From an uncultured Sphingomonas sp. (lineage in GTDB: Bacteria > Pseudomonadota > Alphaproteobacteria > Sphingomonadales > Sphingomonadaceae), in assembly GCF_913776855.1 (NCBI RefSeq), contig NZ_CAJYQD010000039.1, positions 1 through 64,000 on the forward strand: a DNA stretch of 64,000 nucleotides, in the 5' to 3' direction. This document shows positions 22,565-32,087 of this stretch, in pieces; the stretch's first letter is position 1, and the number at the start of each line of letters is the position of its first letter. Made by a program: the position numbers and the translations under genes. The notes under the pieces were generated by a model, which was given only the letters and a program-made list of their open reading frames with translations, did not search any database and was not told the DNA's origin.

Positions 22565-23470
22565 TTACGCCGCGACCAGCGCCTTCTGGGTCGAGGCGCA
22601 ATGGATTTCGTCGATCGCCTCGCCCAGCGCCTGGTCGAACTCGACATCGGTCATTGGCTGGCGCAGGTCGGAGAGCAGCGCGCGGCTGAAGCTGGCGATG
22701 ATGCCGGGGTTCTTCGCCAGCTCGGCGCAGGCTTCGGTGCGGCCGAACCCGCCCGACAGCGCCACGACGCGCAGCACGCGCGGATGGTCGACCAGCGGCT
22801 GGAACAGGCCGGGCTTGGCTGGCAGCGACAGCTTCAACATCACGCGGTCGTCGCCGGACATTGCATCAAGTGCCTTCAGCGTCTCGTCGAGGAGGATCTG
22901 GTCGGCCTCGGCCCGCTCCGTGCTCTTGATGTTCACTTCCGGTTCGATGATCGGCATCAGGCCGGCAGCGATGACCTGCTGCGCAACCTCGAACTGCTGC
23001 GCGACGATCGCCGCGATGCCGGCGCGGTTGGCGAGGTTGACGACCGAACGCTCCTTCGTCCCGAAGATGCCGAGCTTTGCGGCACGGGCGAGCAGCGTGT
23101 CGAGGCCGGGCATCGGCTTCATCAGCTGCACACCGTTCGCCTCGTCCTCCAGCCCCTTGTCGATCTTCAGGAACGGCACCACGCCCTTGTCGGCCAGCGC
23201 CTGCGGCACGGGCTTGCCGCCCGCCTGCCCGTCCATGGTGCGTTCGAACAGGATCGCGCCGATCACCTTGTCCCCGGTAAAGGCGTCGGAGGTGATGATG
23301 CGCGCGCGCATGTCGTGGATCAGGCCGAACATCTCTTCATCGGTGGTCCACGCACCTTCGTCGACGCCATAGCCCTTCAGCGCCTTTGGCGTCGAACCGC
23401 CGCTCTGGTCGAGCGCGGCGATGAACCCGTGTCCGTCGGCAATCTTTGCAGTCATGTCGGCGATGTTCAT
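22565..23470 (-). CDS. Class I fructose-bisphosphate aldolase
   Basis: GFIAALDQSGGSTPKALKGYG, PIIEPEVNIKSTERAEAD, VMLKLSLPAKPGLF. Confidence 0.93.
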   Translation of the reverse strand: MNIADMTAKIADGHGFIAALDQSGGSTPKALKGYGVDEGAWTTDEEMFGLIHDMRARIITSDAFTGDKVIGAILFERTMDGQAGGKPVPQALADKGVVPFLKIDKGLEDEANGVQLMKPMPGLDTLLARAAKLGIFGTKERSVVNLANRAGIAAIVAQQFEVAQQVIAAGLMPIIEPEVNIKSTERAEADQILLDETLKALDAMSGDDRVMLKLSLPAKPGLFQPLVDHPRVLRVVALSGGFGRTEACAELAKNPGIIASFSRALLSDLRQPMTDVEFDQALGEAIDEIHCASTQKALVAA

Positions 23471-23498
23471 GGTCGACCCCTTGGTTTCGAAAATTGCG

Positions 23499-23831
23499 TC
23501 AGAGCGCCAGCCAGCGCCGGAGCGCCTGGTCCACCTGCTCCATCGATGTGGCATCCGCCTGTCCCAGCACCCGCACGATGCGGCTGCGGCGCAGCGTCTT
23601 GATCTTGTCGACCTGCGCCTCGCTCTCGACCGATATGCCGGTCGTGTCGGACGCGGGGAACGGCACGCGGAACAAGGTCTCGCCGCCGGTCAGGCTGGTC
23701 ATGGGAACGAGCGTCACCGAGGCGTGCGCTTCGTTGAACAGGTCGGACTGCACCACCAGAAAGGGGCGGCGCTTCACCGCGAGGTCGCCCGGCCCTTCGA
23801 CCAGGACGATCATGCCGCGCCTTATCTCCAC
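23499..23831 (-). CDS. PemK/MazF-family toxin
   Basis: RRGMIVLVEGPGDLAVKRRPFLVVQSDLFNEAHASVTLVPMTS. Confidence 0.85.
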   Translation of the reverse strand: MEIRRGMIVLVEGPGDLAVKRRPFLVVQSDLFNEAHASVTLVPMTSLTGGETLFRVPFPASDTTGISVESEAQVDKIKTLRRSRIVRVLGQADATSMEQVDQALRRWLAL

Positions 23832-24058
23832 CGGCCGTCCTCCGCTTCGACGCGATCGAAGAATGCCCAGTCGGCACCGTCGTCGCGCGCGGCGGCACGT
23901 TCGGACTGTCGGCGGGCTTCGGCGCGAAAGGCTTCGTCGTGCAGCTCGACATAGCGGCGCACGGCATCGCGGGCGATGTCGCTCTTCGAACGCCCCTGCG
24001 ACCGGGCGACATTGGCGAGCCGCTCCTCCAATTCGGTGTCGAGTCGTACCCCTAGCAA
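23822..24058 (-). CDS. Ribbon-helix-helix antitoxin
   Basis: LGVRLDTELEERLANVARSQGRSKSDIARDAVRRYVE; stop overlaps toxin start. Confidence 0.83.
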   Translation of the reverse strand: MLGVRLDTELEERLANVARSQGRSKSDIARDAVRRYVELHDEAFRAEARRQSERAAARDDGADWAFFDRVEAEDGRWR

Positions 24059-24148
24059 CGCCCTACCCTTCGTTTAACGTGTTGAACGGGTAGTCGCGGT
24101 TGGGGTTCGGATCAAGTCTGTTCTTGGATTCCGAACCTCAAAATACAC

Positions 24149-24241
24149 CGTACCCCGGCGGAGGCCGGGGTCCAGTCGGGAGAACGTCGCCGGTGAAACG
24201 CGATCGTTCCGTAACTGGACCCCGGCCTTCGCCGGGGTACG
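24149..24241. repeat. REP/BIME-like nested inverted repeat
   Basis: 27-bp arms cgtaccccggcggaggccggggtccag / ctggaccccggccttcgccggggtacg (1 mismatch), each arm itself a hairpin. Confidence 0.8.
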
Positions 24242-24267
24242 AGCTTCCTGAAATCGTCTTGTGGCGC

Positions 24268-25458
24268 TTAGCGGATCAGCGCGGCGACGCCGGGCAGTTC
24301 CTTGCCTTCCATCCATTCGAGGAACGCCCCGCCGGCGGTCGAGATGAAGCTGAAATGGTCGCTCACCCCCGCCTGATTGAGCGCCGCGACGGTATCGCCG
24401 CCACCCGCGACCGACACCAGCGATCCATCGGCGGTCAGCGCCGCGGCCGTCTTAGCCAGCGAGACGGTCGCGACGTCGAACGGCGGGGTTTCGAACGCAC
24501 CCATCGGCCCGTTCCACACCAGGGTCCGGCAGTTCTTCAGCACGTCGCCCAGCGCCTCGGTCGCGGCGGGGCCGACGTCGAGGATCATTTCGTCGGCAGC
24601 GACTTCATGGACGTTGACGGTGCGGGTCGCGGGGTTCGGCTTGAACTCTGTGGCGACCACCACGTCGTACGGCAGGTGGATGGTGCAGCCGGCCTTGTCC
24701 GCCGCATCGAAGATGTCGTCGGCGGTGCCGGTCAGGTCATGCTCGCACAGCGACTTGCCGACATCGACTCCGCGTGCCGCCAGAAAGGTATTGGCCATGC
24801 CGCCGCCGATGATAAGGTGATCGACCTGGCCGACCAGATGCTTCAGCACGTCGAGCTTGGACGACACCTTCGCCCCGCCGACGACCGCCGCGACCGGGTG
24901 CTGGGGGTTGCCCAGCGCCTTGTCCAGCGCGTCGAGTTCGGCCTCCATCTGGCGCCCGGCAAAGGCGGGAAGCTTGTGCGCCAGCCCTTCGGTCGAGGCA
25001 TGGGCGCGGTGCGCGGCGGAGAAGGCGTCGTTGACGTACAGGTCGCCAAGCGCGGCCATGGTTTCAACGAGTTGCGGGTCGTTCTTTTCCTCGCCCGCGA
25101 AGAAACGGGTATTTTCCAGCACGGCGATGTCGCCCGGCTGCATGGTACGGACCGCTTCGGCGGCACCGGTCCAGTCGACGAAGCGGACTTCGCGGCCCAG
25201 CACATCGGACAGGGGCTTGGTGACTGGGGCCAGCGACATGGTGGGGTTCGGCTGCCCCTTCGGACGGCCGAAATGGGCGAGGATCAGGACGATCGCACCG
25301 CGATCGGCCAGTTCGGTGACGGTGCCGATCGTCGCGCGCAGGCGGGTATCGTCGGTGACGGCGCCATCGGCCATCGGTACGTTCAGGTCCTCGCGGACCA
25401 GCACGCGCTTGCCGGTGAGGTCGCCCATGTCGTCGAGCGTCTTGAAATTACGGCTCAT
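24268..25458 (-). CDS. pgk: Phosphoglycerate kinase
   Basis: [50 protein letters not shown]. Confidence 0.97.
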   Translation of the reverse strand: MSRNFKTLDDMGDLTGKRVLVREDLNVPMADGAVTDDTRLRATIGTVTELADRGAIVLILAHFGRPKGQPNPTMSLAPVTKPLSDVLGREVRFVDWTGAAEAVRTMQPGDIAVLENTRFFAGEEKNDPQLVETMAALGDLYVNDAFSAAHRAHASTEGLAHKLPAFAGRQMEAELDALDKALGNPQHPVAAVVGGAKVSSKLDVLKHLVGQVDHLIIGGGMANTFLAARGVDVGKSLCEHDLTGTADDIFDAADKAGCTIHLPYDVVVATEFKPNPATRTVNVHEVAADEMILDVGPAATEALGDVLKNCRTLVWNGPMGAFETPPFDVATVSLAKTAAALTADGSLVSVAGGGDTVAALNQAGVSDHFSFISTAGGAFLEWMEGKELPGVAALIR

Positions 25459-25521
25459 GTCTTCGCTCCCAAATGCCGTTCGGTTCGAGCAGCATCGAGA
25501 ACGCTTCCCGAAGCCGCGACC

Positions 25522-25989
25522 CTAACGGGGTTGTTCAATATCGATCGTATCGCCGACGCTGATCCGGCCGCCCTCGATCACCTGGGCCAGCGCGCCGCCG
25601 CGCCAGTCGGGGGTGAGTGCGGCGCGCAAGCCCTCGGCGATCGTCTCCATGCGGCTGCACGGATCGCATTCCTTGGTGATTTCGAGCAGCACCTCGCCGA
25701 TGCGCAGGCGGACGCCCAACGTCTGCGGCAGGTCGAAATCCTCGACCAGCAGGTTCGCGCGGCGTTCCCACCATGGCAGTTCGTGGCCGATCAGCGTCAT
25801 CGCCTGTGCCCAGTCGCCGACTTCCATCAGCGACACCTGCCGCTTGTTGCGGCCGGGTTTCAGCGCGCCGCGAAAGTCGCCATCGATGCCGGTCTCGACG
25901 GTGACGCGCACCGTCTGCACCAGTTCGATCGGCCCGCGCGAAAAGGCGTGGCGGGCGATGCCCTTCAGGATACCACCCGCCATCGGCAT
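25522..25989 (-). CDS. MOSC-domain protein
   Basis: RVTVETGIDGDFRG, RRANLLVEDFDLPQTLGVRLRIGEVLLEITKECDPCSRME; start overlaps gap stop (TAATG). Confidence 0.85.
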   Translation of the reverse strand: MPMAGGILKGIARHAFSRGPIELVQTVRVTVETGIDGDFRGALKPGRNKRQVSLMEVGDWAQAMTLIGHELPWWERRANLLVEDFDLPQTLGVRLRIGEVLLEITKECDPCSRMETIAEGLRAALTPDWRGGALAQVIEGGRISVGDTIDIEQPR

Positions 25990-26996
25990 TACCCCAGCTT
26001 CGCCATCGCGGTCGCGGTGTCGACCATGCGGTTCGAGAAGCCCCATTCGTTATCGTACCACGACACGACGCGGACGAGCTTGCCGTCCAGCACGGCGGTT
26101 TCGAGGCTGTCGACGGTCGACGATGCGGGCGTGTGCACGATGTCGATCGAGACGAGCGGCTCATCCGAGAAGTAGAGCACGCCCTTCAGCGGACCCGATT
26201 CCGACGCGGCCTTCAGGATCGCATTCACCTCGTCCTTCGTCGTGTCGCGCTTCGGGGTGAAGGTCAGGTCGACCAGGCTGCCGTCCGGCACGGGCACGCG
26301 GACCGCCGAACCGTCGAGACGGCCCTTCAGTTCGGGCAACACTTCACCGACCGCGCGGGCGGCACCGGTGGTGGTCGGGATCATCGACATGGCGGCGGCA
26401 CGGGCGCGGCGCAGATCGGGGTGGATCTGGTCGAGGATATTCTGATCGTTGGTATAGGCGTGGATCGTGGTCATCAGGCCGCGTTCGATGCCGATGGCGT
26501 CGTTCAGCACCTTGGCGACCGGGGCCAGGCAGTTGGTCGTGCAAGAGGCGTTCGACACGATGGTGTGCCCGGCTTCGAGCTTGTCGTGGTTGACGCCATA
26601 GACGACGGTCAGGTCGACATTCTTGCCCGGTGCCGAGATCAGCACGCGCTTGGCGCCCGCATCGATATGCTTCTGGCAGCTGGTGCGATCGGTGAAGAAG
26701 CCGGTGCATTCCAACACCAGTTCGACGCCCAGTTCCTTGTGCGGCAGGTTGGCCGGATCACGCTCGGCGGTGACGCGGATGCGCTTGCCGTCGATGACCA
26801 GATCGTCGCCTTCAGCGGCGACGTCGCCCGGATATTTCCCATGGACCGAATCGCGGCTGAACAGCCATGCGTTCGACTTCGCGTCGGCGAGGTCGTTGAT
26901 CGTGACCAGCTCGAGGCCGCTATCGGGCCGTTCGAGGATCGCGCGCGCCACCAGACGGCCGATGCGCCCGAACCCGTTGATCGCTACTTTCGTCAT
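25989..26996 (-). CDS. gap: Glyceraldehyde-3-phosphate dehydrogenase, type I
   Basis: [51 protein letters not shown]. Confidence 0.97.
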   Translation of the reverse strand: MTKVAINGFGRIGRLVARAILERPDSGLELVTINDLADAKSNAWLFSRDSVHGKYPGDVAAEGDDLVIDGKRIRVTAERDPANLPHKELGVELVLECTGFFTDRTSCQKHIDAGAKRVLISAPGKNVDLTVVYGVNHDKLEAGHTIVSNASCTTNCLAPVAKVLNDAIGIERGLMTTIHAYTNDQNILDQIHPDLRRARAAAMSMIPTTTGAARAVGEVLPELKGRLDGSAVRVPVPDGSLVDLTFTPKRDTTKDEVNAILKAASESGPLKGVLYFSDEPLVSIDIVHTPASSTVDSLETAVLDGKLVRVVSWYDNEWGFSNRMVDTATAMAKLG

Positions 26997-27008
26997 ATCC
27001 GCGTCTCC

Positions 27009-28994
27009 TCAGTTGCCAAGCCGCGCCAGCACCTTTGCGGTGATGGCATCGGCGGTCAGTCCGAAATATTCGTAGAGCTTGTCGGCCGGAGCCGATGCGC
27101 CGAAGCGGTCGATGCCGAAGCGCAGGCCGTCGACCATGGTGTAGCGTTCCCAGCCGATGGTCGTGCCCGCCTCGATCGAAACACGCAGGATGTCGTCCGG
27201 GCGAGCGTGGGGCAGCACGTCTTCGCGATAGGCGGCGTCCTGCGCATCGAAGCGCGACCAGCATGGCATCGATACGACATCGGCGCCGATGCCGTTCGCT
27301 TCGAGCTGCTGCGCGACGCCGATGGCGATCTCGACCTCCGAACCGGTCGCGATCAGGATGACGCGGCGGTCGGCTTCGGCGGCCTTCAGGCGGTACGCGC
27401 CACGGGCCGAGCGGTTCTCACCGGCTTCGGTGCGCAGCTGCGGCAGGTTCTGGCGCGACAAGGCGAGCAGCGACGGGCCATCGCGACGCTGTACCGCCAG
27501 CTCCCAGCACTCCGCCGTCTCGACCGCATCGGCGGGTCGATAGACGTCGAGGCCCGGAATGATGCGCAGGCTCATCACATGTTCGATCGGCTGGTGGGTC
27601 GGGCCGTCCTCACCCAGACCGATCGAGTCGTGGGTCATGACATAGACGACGCCGGCATTCTGCAACGCCGACAGGCGGATGGCGGGCCGGGCATAGTCGG
27701 CGAACACGAGGAAGGTGCCGCCATAGGCCAGCACGCCGCCGTGCAGCGCCATGCCGTTCATCGCCGCCGACATGCCGAATTCGCGGATGCCGTAATGGAT
27801 GTAGCGACCCGAATAATCCTCGGCCGTCAGCGCGACCTGCGCCTTGGTCTGGGTATTGTTCGACGGCGTGAGGTCGGCCGAGCCGCCGATGGTTTCGGGC
27901 AGCGAGGCGTTGATCGCTTCGAGCGCCAGCGACGATGCGACGCGGGTCGCGATCTTCTTCGGCTCGGCGATCAGGCTGTCGATATGGCTTTTCAGCGACC
28001 AGCCTTTGGGAAGCTGGTTCGCCATGCGGCGTTCGAACTCGACGCGGTCGGCATGGGCCGACAGGCGGCTGTTCCAGTCGGCATGGACCGAGCTGCCGCG
28101 TGCGCCGATTTCCTTCCACGCGTCGGTCAGGGCCTCGGGCAGGTGGAAGGCTTCGTGTTCCCACAGCAGGGCGGCGCGGGTGGCGAGGATTTCCTCGGCA
28201 CCCAGCGGCGATCCATGGACCTTGTGGCTGCCGCCCTTGTTCGGGGCGCCCTTGCCGATGACGGTACGGCAGCAGACCAGCGACGGGCGCGGATCGGCGG
28301 CGGCTTCGGTGAGTGCACGTTCGATGTCGGCGAAGTCGTGACCATCGCACGCGACGACGTGCCAGCCCGTCGCGGCATAGCGGGCCGACACGTCCTCGCT
28401 GGTCGACAGGTCGGTCGACCCGTCGATGGTGATGCGGTTGTCGTCCCACAGGACGTTCAGGCGGCCGAGCTTCAGATGCCCGGCAAGGCCGATCGCTTCG
28501 TGGTTGATGCCTTCCATCAGGCATCCGTCGCCGGCGATCACCCAGGTGCGGTGATCGACCAGATCATCCCCGAACACCGTGTTCAGATGACGCTCCGCCG
28601 TCGCCATGCCGACCGCCATGGCAAGACCCTGCCCCAGCGGACCGGTGGTGCATTCGATGCCGGGCAGTTCGAAATTTTCCGGATGGCCGGCGCAGGGGCT
28701 GCCGAGCTTGCGGAAATTCGCAATGTCCTGAATGGTCGGCTGCGCATAGCCGGTCAGATGGAGGAGCGAATAGATCAGCATCGATCCATGGCCCGCCGAC
28801 AGAACGAAGCGGTCGCGGTCGGCCCAGTGCGGATCGGCCGGATCGAACTTCAGGAATTTGGACCAGAGGACGGTCGCGACATCGGCCATGCCCATCGGCA
28901 TACCGGGATGCCCGGAATTGGCGGCCTCCACCGCGTCCATCGACAAAACGCGGATGGCGTTGGCGAGTTCGAGCTGGGATATGGTCACGCGCAC
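27009..28994 (-). CDS. tkt: Transketolase
   Basis: AIRVLSMDAVEAANSGHPGMPMGMADV, GDGCLMEGINHEAIGLAGHL, THDSIGLGEDGPTHQPIEH. Confidence 0.97.
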   Translation of the reverse strand: MRVTISQLELANAIRVLSMDAVEAANSGHPGMPMGMADVATVLWSKFLKFDPADPHWADRDRFVLSAGHGSMLIYSLLHLTGYAQPTIQDIANFRKLGSPCAGHPENFELPGIECTTGPLGQGLAMAVGMATAERHLNTVFGDDLVDHRTWVIAGDGCLMEGINHEAIGLAGHLKLGRLNVLWDDNRITIDGSTDLSTSEDVSARYAATGWHVVACDGHDFADIERALTEAAADPRPSLVCCRTVIGKGAPNKGGSHKVHGSPLGAEEILATRAALLWEHEAFHLPEALTDAWKEIGARGSSVHADWNSRLSAHADRVEFERRMANQLPKGWSLKSHIDSLIAEPKKIATRVASSLALEAINASLPETIGGSADLTPSNNTQTKAQVALTAEDYSGRYIHYGIREFGMSAAMNGMALHGGVLAYGGTFLVFADYARPAIRLSALQNAGVVYVMTHDSIGLGEDGPTHQPIEHVMSLRIIPGLDVYRPADAVETAECWELAVQRRDGPSLLALSRQNLPQLRTEAGENRSARGAYRLKAAEADRRVILIATGSEVEIAIGVAQQLEANGIGADVVSMPCWSRFDAQDAAYREDVLPHARPDDILRVSIEAGTTIGWERYTMVDGLRFGIDRFGASAPADKLYEYFGLTADAITAKVLARLGN

Positions 28995-29104
28995 TCCTGT
29001 TGGGCGCTACTGGGGTCGCGCGAGCCTTTGGAACCGTCGCGCCGTTCAGTCAACCGCCAAACCGGAAGGTTGTTTAACATGTATAGCAAGGATCGATTTA
29101 TCCG

Positions 29105-29296
29105 ATGAGCGACGACCCCCGAGCCGCCACGATCGATCGCATCGAACAGGCGCTGGCGCGGATCGAGCGCGCCGCGCAGGTCAACACGCAAACGACTCGT
29201 GCGCTGGCGTCGCGCCACGCCGCGCTGCGCGCCCGGATCGGCGATGCGATCGGCGCGCTGGACGCGGTTATCGCGCGCGAAGCGGACGCCGACTGA
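29105..29296 (+). CDS. 63-aa coiled-coil-like protein coupled to zapA
   Basis: MSDDPRAATIDRIEQALARIERAAQ...; TGATG overlap with zapA start. Confidence 0.65.
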   Translation: MSDDPRAATIDRIEQALARIERAAQVNTQTTRALASRHAALRARIGDAIGALDAVIAREADAD

Positions 29297-29598
29297 TGGG
29301 ACAGATCACGCTGACCATCGCCGGGCGCAGCCATCAGGTCGGATGCCGCGATGGGGAGGAACCGAAATTGCGCGCGCTGGGCGCGATGCTGGAACGCCAC
29401 GCCCCCGCCGTGCAGCACGCATCGGGCGGATCGTCGGAGCGTACCCTGCTCTACATTGCGCTGATCCTGGCCGACCAATTGTCGGAGCGCGAAGCCCCGG
29501 CGGCGGTGGCGGACGGGACCGCCGACCTGCTCGACCGGATCGCCGAACGGTTGGAAGCGGTCGCATCCGCCCTTGAGGAGCCGCTGCCGGACGCCTAG
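29296..29598 (+). CDS. zapA: Cell division protein ZapA
   Basis: GQITLTIAGRSHQVGCRDGEEPKLRALGAMLE; syntenic with 6S RNA and 5-FCL gene. Confidence 0.88.
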   Translation: MGQITLTIAGRSHQVGCRDGEEPKLRALGAMLERHAPAVQHASGGSSERTLLYIALILADQLSEREAPAAVADGTADLLDRIAERLEAVASALEEPLPDA

Positions 29599-29601
29599 AT
29601 A

Positions 29602-29772
29602 GGGGTCGGCGGGACTGCCCGGTGCGAGCCATGCATAATCCCTGAGGCTATTTCTTCATCCATGGGGGTTGTCCCTGCGCAGATCCTGGTCTGACGTACA
29701 TGATCCCCACCTGACGTACCGTGCGTCAGTGGATAACGCGGCAAACGGCCCATGGTGGTTCCGCCACACCCC
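29602..29772 (+). ncRNA. ssrS: 6S RNA candidate
   Basis: zapA - gap - 5-FCL synteny; terminal stem ggggt...ggcgggac / gttccgcc...acccc plus ccatg/catgg; ccctgaggctatttc resembles ccctgagccgatatttc of E. coli 6S. Confidence 0.75.
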
Positions 29773-29778
29773 ATTCCC

Positions 29779-30324
29779 ATGACCGACAAGCGTGTCCTTC
29801 GCGCCGAACTGCGCGCCCGGCGACGGGCATTCGTTGCGGACGAGCCGACGCCCCCTGCCCCGCCGCCGCTGTTCCTCGCCGCGCTGCGACCCGGCGTGAT
29901 CGTCGCCAGCTACATCCCGATCGGCGGCGAGGCCGATCCGGCGCGGTTCGATGCGGCGGCGCGGGCGGCGGGCGCGCGGCTGGCATGGCCGGTCGTCATC
30001 GATCGCGAATCGCCGATCAGCTTTCATATCGATGCCGCGATGCGCGACGGGCCGTTCGGCCTGCGCCAGCCGACCGCCGATTCGCCCGCGGTCGTGCCGG
30101 ACATCATCCTGACGCCGCTGGTCGGGTTCGATGCGGCTGGCAACCGGCTGGGCCAGGGGGCAGGCCATTACGACCGGGCGTTCGCGTGCTGGCCGGGCGC
30201 GCTGCGAATCGGTATCGCGTGGTCGGTGCAGCAGGTCGATGCCCTGCCGTGCGATCCGTGGGACGTACCGCTGCACGCGATCGTCACCGAAACCGACCTG
30301 TTCCTGACCGGAGAATGCCCATGA
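29779..30324 (+). CDS. 5-formyltetrahydrofolate cyclo-ligase
   Basis: VIVASYIPIGGEADP, PLVGFDAAGNRLGQGAGHYDRAF. Confidence 0.93.
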   Translation: MTDKRVLRAELRARRRAFVADEPTPPAPPPLFLAALRPGVIVASYIPIGGEADPARFDAAARAAGARLAWPVVIDRESPISFHIDAAMRDGPFGLRQPTADSPAVVPDIILTPLVGFDAAGNRLGQGAGHYDRAFACWPGALRIGIAWSVQQVDALPCDPWDVPLHAIVTETDLFLTGECP

Positions 30325-30536
30325 ACGAGCCGACATGGCGCAAACCCGCCGGGGTCCTGGCGATCCTTGCCATGCTGACAATATGGGCGGTCGCCGTCGC
30401 GATGCTGTCGCCGGTCGTCGGCGGCTGGCACTGGCTGTTGCAGCTGGTATTCTACGTCGCGGCGGGCGTCGCATGGCTGTGGGTGCTGCCGATGCGGCGA
30501 ATGCTGTTCTGGATGGAAACGGGCCGCTGGCGGTAG
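30321..30536 (+). CDS. DUF2842-like small membrane protein
   Basis: 71 aa, MNEPTWRKPAGVLAILAMLTIWAVAVAML...VFYVAAGVAWLWVLPMRRMLFWME; ATGA overlap. Confidence 0.7.
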   Translation: MNEPTWRKPAGVLAILAMLTIWAVAVAMLSPVVGGWHWLLQLVFYVAAGVAWLWVLPMRRMLFWMETGRWR

Positions 30537-30554
30537 CGCCGATCCGGTAAGGGA

Positions 30555-30631
<77 letters not shown>

Positions 30632-30728
30632 TCTCTAGCGAGGAGGTGGCGTCTAGGGGAGCGAATCGCCGGTGTAAAGCGGGTATTTTGCTGTCGATGC
30701 GAAAAGCGCCCGCCGGCGCCGGTGCCGA

Positions 30729-32087
30729 TCAGAAATCGGCGACCTTGCCCCAGGCGGATTCGCGGAATCGGTCGGGATGATAGGGCTTCGGATCGACGAT
30801 CGGTTCGACACCGGTCAGCATGTCGGCCAGCAAATGGCCGACGCCCGGCCCGATGCCGAAGCCGTGCCCGCTGAACCCCGATGCGATGACGAAGCCGGGG
30901 ATCGTCTCCACCTCGCCAATGCCGGGTACGCCATCGGGCGTGCTGTCGACATAGCCCGCCCAACGCGCGGTGACCGGGCGCCCCTTCAATGCGGGCATCA
31001 ACGCTACGGCGCGTTCGTGCGTCATCCGGATCGCCGCCGGATCGGGATCGGGATCGAGGATGCGGGTCCTTTCCATCGGCGTCGGACGGTCGAGCCGCCA
31101 TTTGCCAAGCGTCTCATGGCCCGCACGCGCGCCCTGCACCCCGCCGGGACGCAGCTTGCGCCAGCGCCGCAGGAACATGGGGATGAACTGGGGCGAGAAG
31201 CGCAGCAGCTGCGGCGTCGGATCGACCCGGCCGAACCCGCTGATCGCCAGCGTATAGCTGCCATCGACGCGGCGGGTGGCCGAAACCTCGCTGGTGTGGA
31301 GTGCCGGCGGCAGGTCACCGTCGCCGGGACCGACCGACAGCGCCGCCTGCCGGATCGTCGCCTGCGGAAAGCGGATGCCATATTGGTGGCAGAAGGACGA
31401 TGCCCATGCGCCTGCGCTCAGGATCGCGGTGCGGGTGCGGATGGTGCCGCGTTCGGTGACGACCGCCGACAGCCGCCCGCCGCTGGTCTCCAGTCCGCGT
31501 ACCGCGCAATCCTGCACCACCGCCGCGCCCAGCCGCTGGGCGGCGCGGGCGGCGGCGGGTGCGGCGCGCGACGGGTCGGCGGTGCCGTCGGTCGGCGACC
31601 ACACCCCGCCCTTCCACGCACCGTCGATGCCGTTGCTGCGCTCGGCGGTCTGCGCGGCGGTCAGCATATGCGTTTCGACATCGACGCTGCGCGCGAACTG
31701 GCCCCAGCGTGCCCAGGTCGCGATCTCGGCCTCGTCGCGGCTGAGATAGAGGAGGCCGCAACGGCGAAAGCCCGCATCCTCGCCGGTTTCCGCCTGAAAC
31801 TGTTCCCACAGGTCGAGCGACTTCGTGGCCATCGGCAGTTCGCGTGCGTCGCGGTTCTGCTGGCGGCACCAGCCCCAGTTGCGGCTGGACTGTTCAGCGC
31901 CGATCCGCCCCTTTTCCAGCAGCACGACCGACAGGCCGCGCCTGGCGAGATAATAGGTGGCGAAGGCGCCGATGATGCCGCCGCCGATGACGACGACGTC
32001 CGCTTCCGCCGGAAGGACGGGCGTGGATTCGACAGGGGTGAGCGGTACGCGCATCGAAAGACTCCTGCGACAGGCGGCGCGGCTCAA
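30729..32087 (-). CDS. DAO-family FAD-dependent oxidoreductase
   Basis: ADVVVIGGGIIGAFATYYLARRGLSVVLLEKGRIGAEQSSRNWG; GFVIASGFSGHGFGIGPGVGHLLADML. Confidence 0.9.
   Translation of the reverse strand: MSRAACRRSLSMRVPLTPVESTPVLPAEADVVVIGGGIIGAFATYYLARRGLSVVLLEKGRIGAEQSSRNWGWCRQQNRDARELPMATKSLDLWEQFQAETGEDAGFRRCGLLYLSRDEAEIATWARWGQFARSVDVETHMLTAAQTAERSNGIDGAWKGGVWSPTDGTADPSRAAPAAARAAQRLGAAVVQDCAVRGLETSGGRLSAVVTERGTIRTRTAILSAGAWASSFCHQYGIRFPQATIRQAALSVGPGDGDLPPALHTSEVSATRRVDGSYTLAISGFGRVDPTPQLLRFSPQFIPMFLRRWRKLRPGGVQGARAGHETLGKWRLDRPTPMERTRILDPDPDPAAIRMTHERAVALMPALKGRPVTARWAGYVDSTPDGVPGIGEVETIPGFVIASGFSGHGFGIGPGVGHLLADMLTGVEPIVDPKPYHPDRFRESAWGKVADF

Noticed and set aside
24100-26175. 691-aa plus-strand ORF
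   Set aside because: Antisense to pgk and the MOSC gene; no recognizable domain, composition artifact.
26133-29108. 991-aa plus-strand ORF
   Set aside because: Antisense to gap and tkt; Arg/His/Asp/Gln-rich composition typical of high-GC mirror-frame ORFs.
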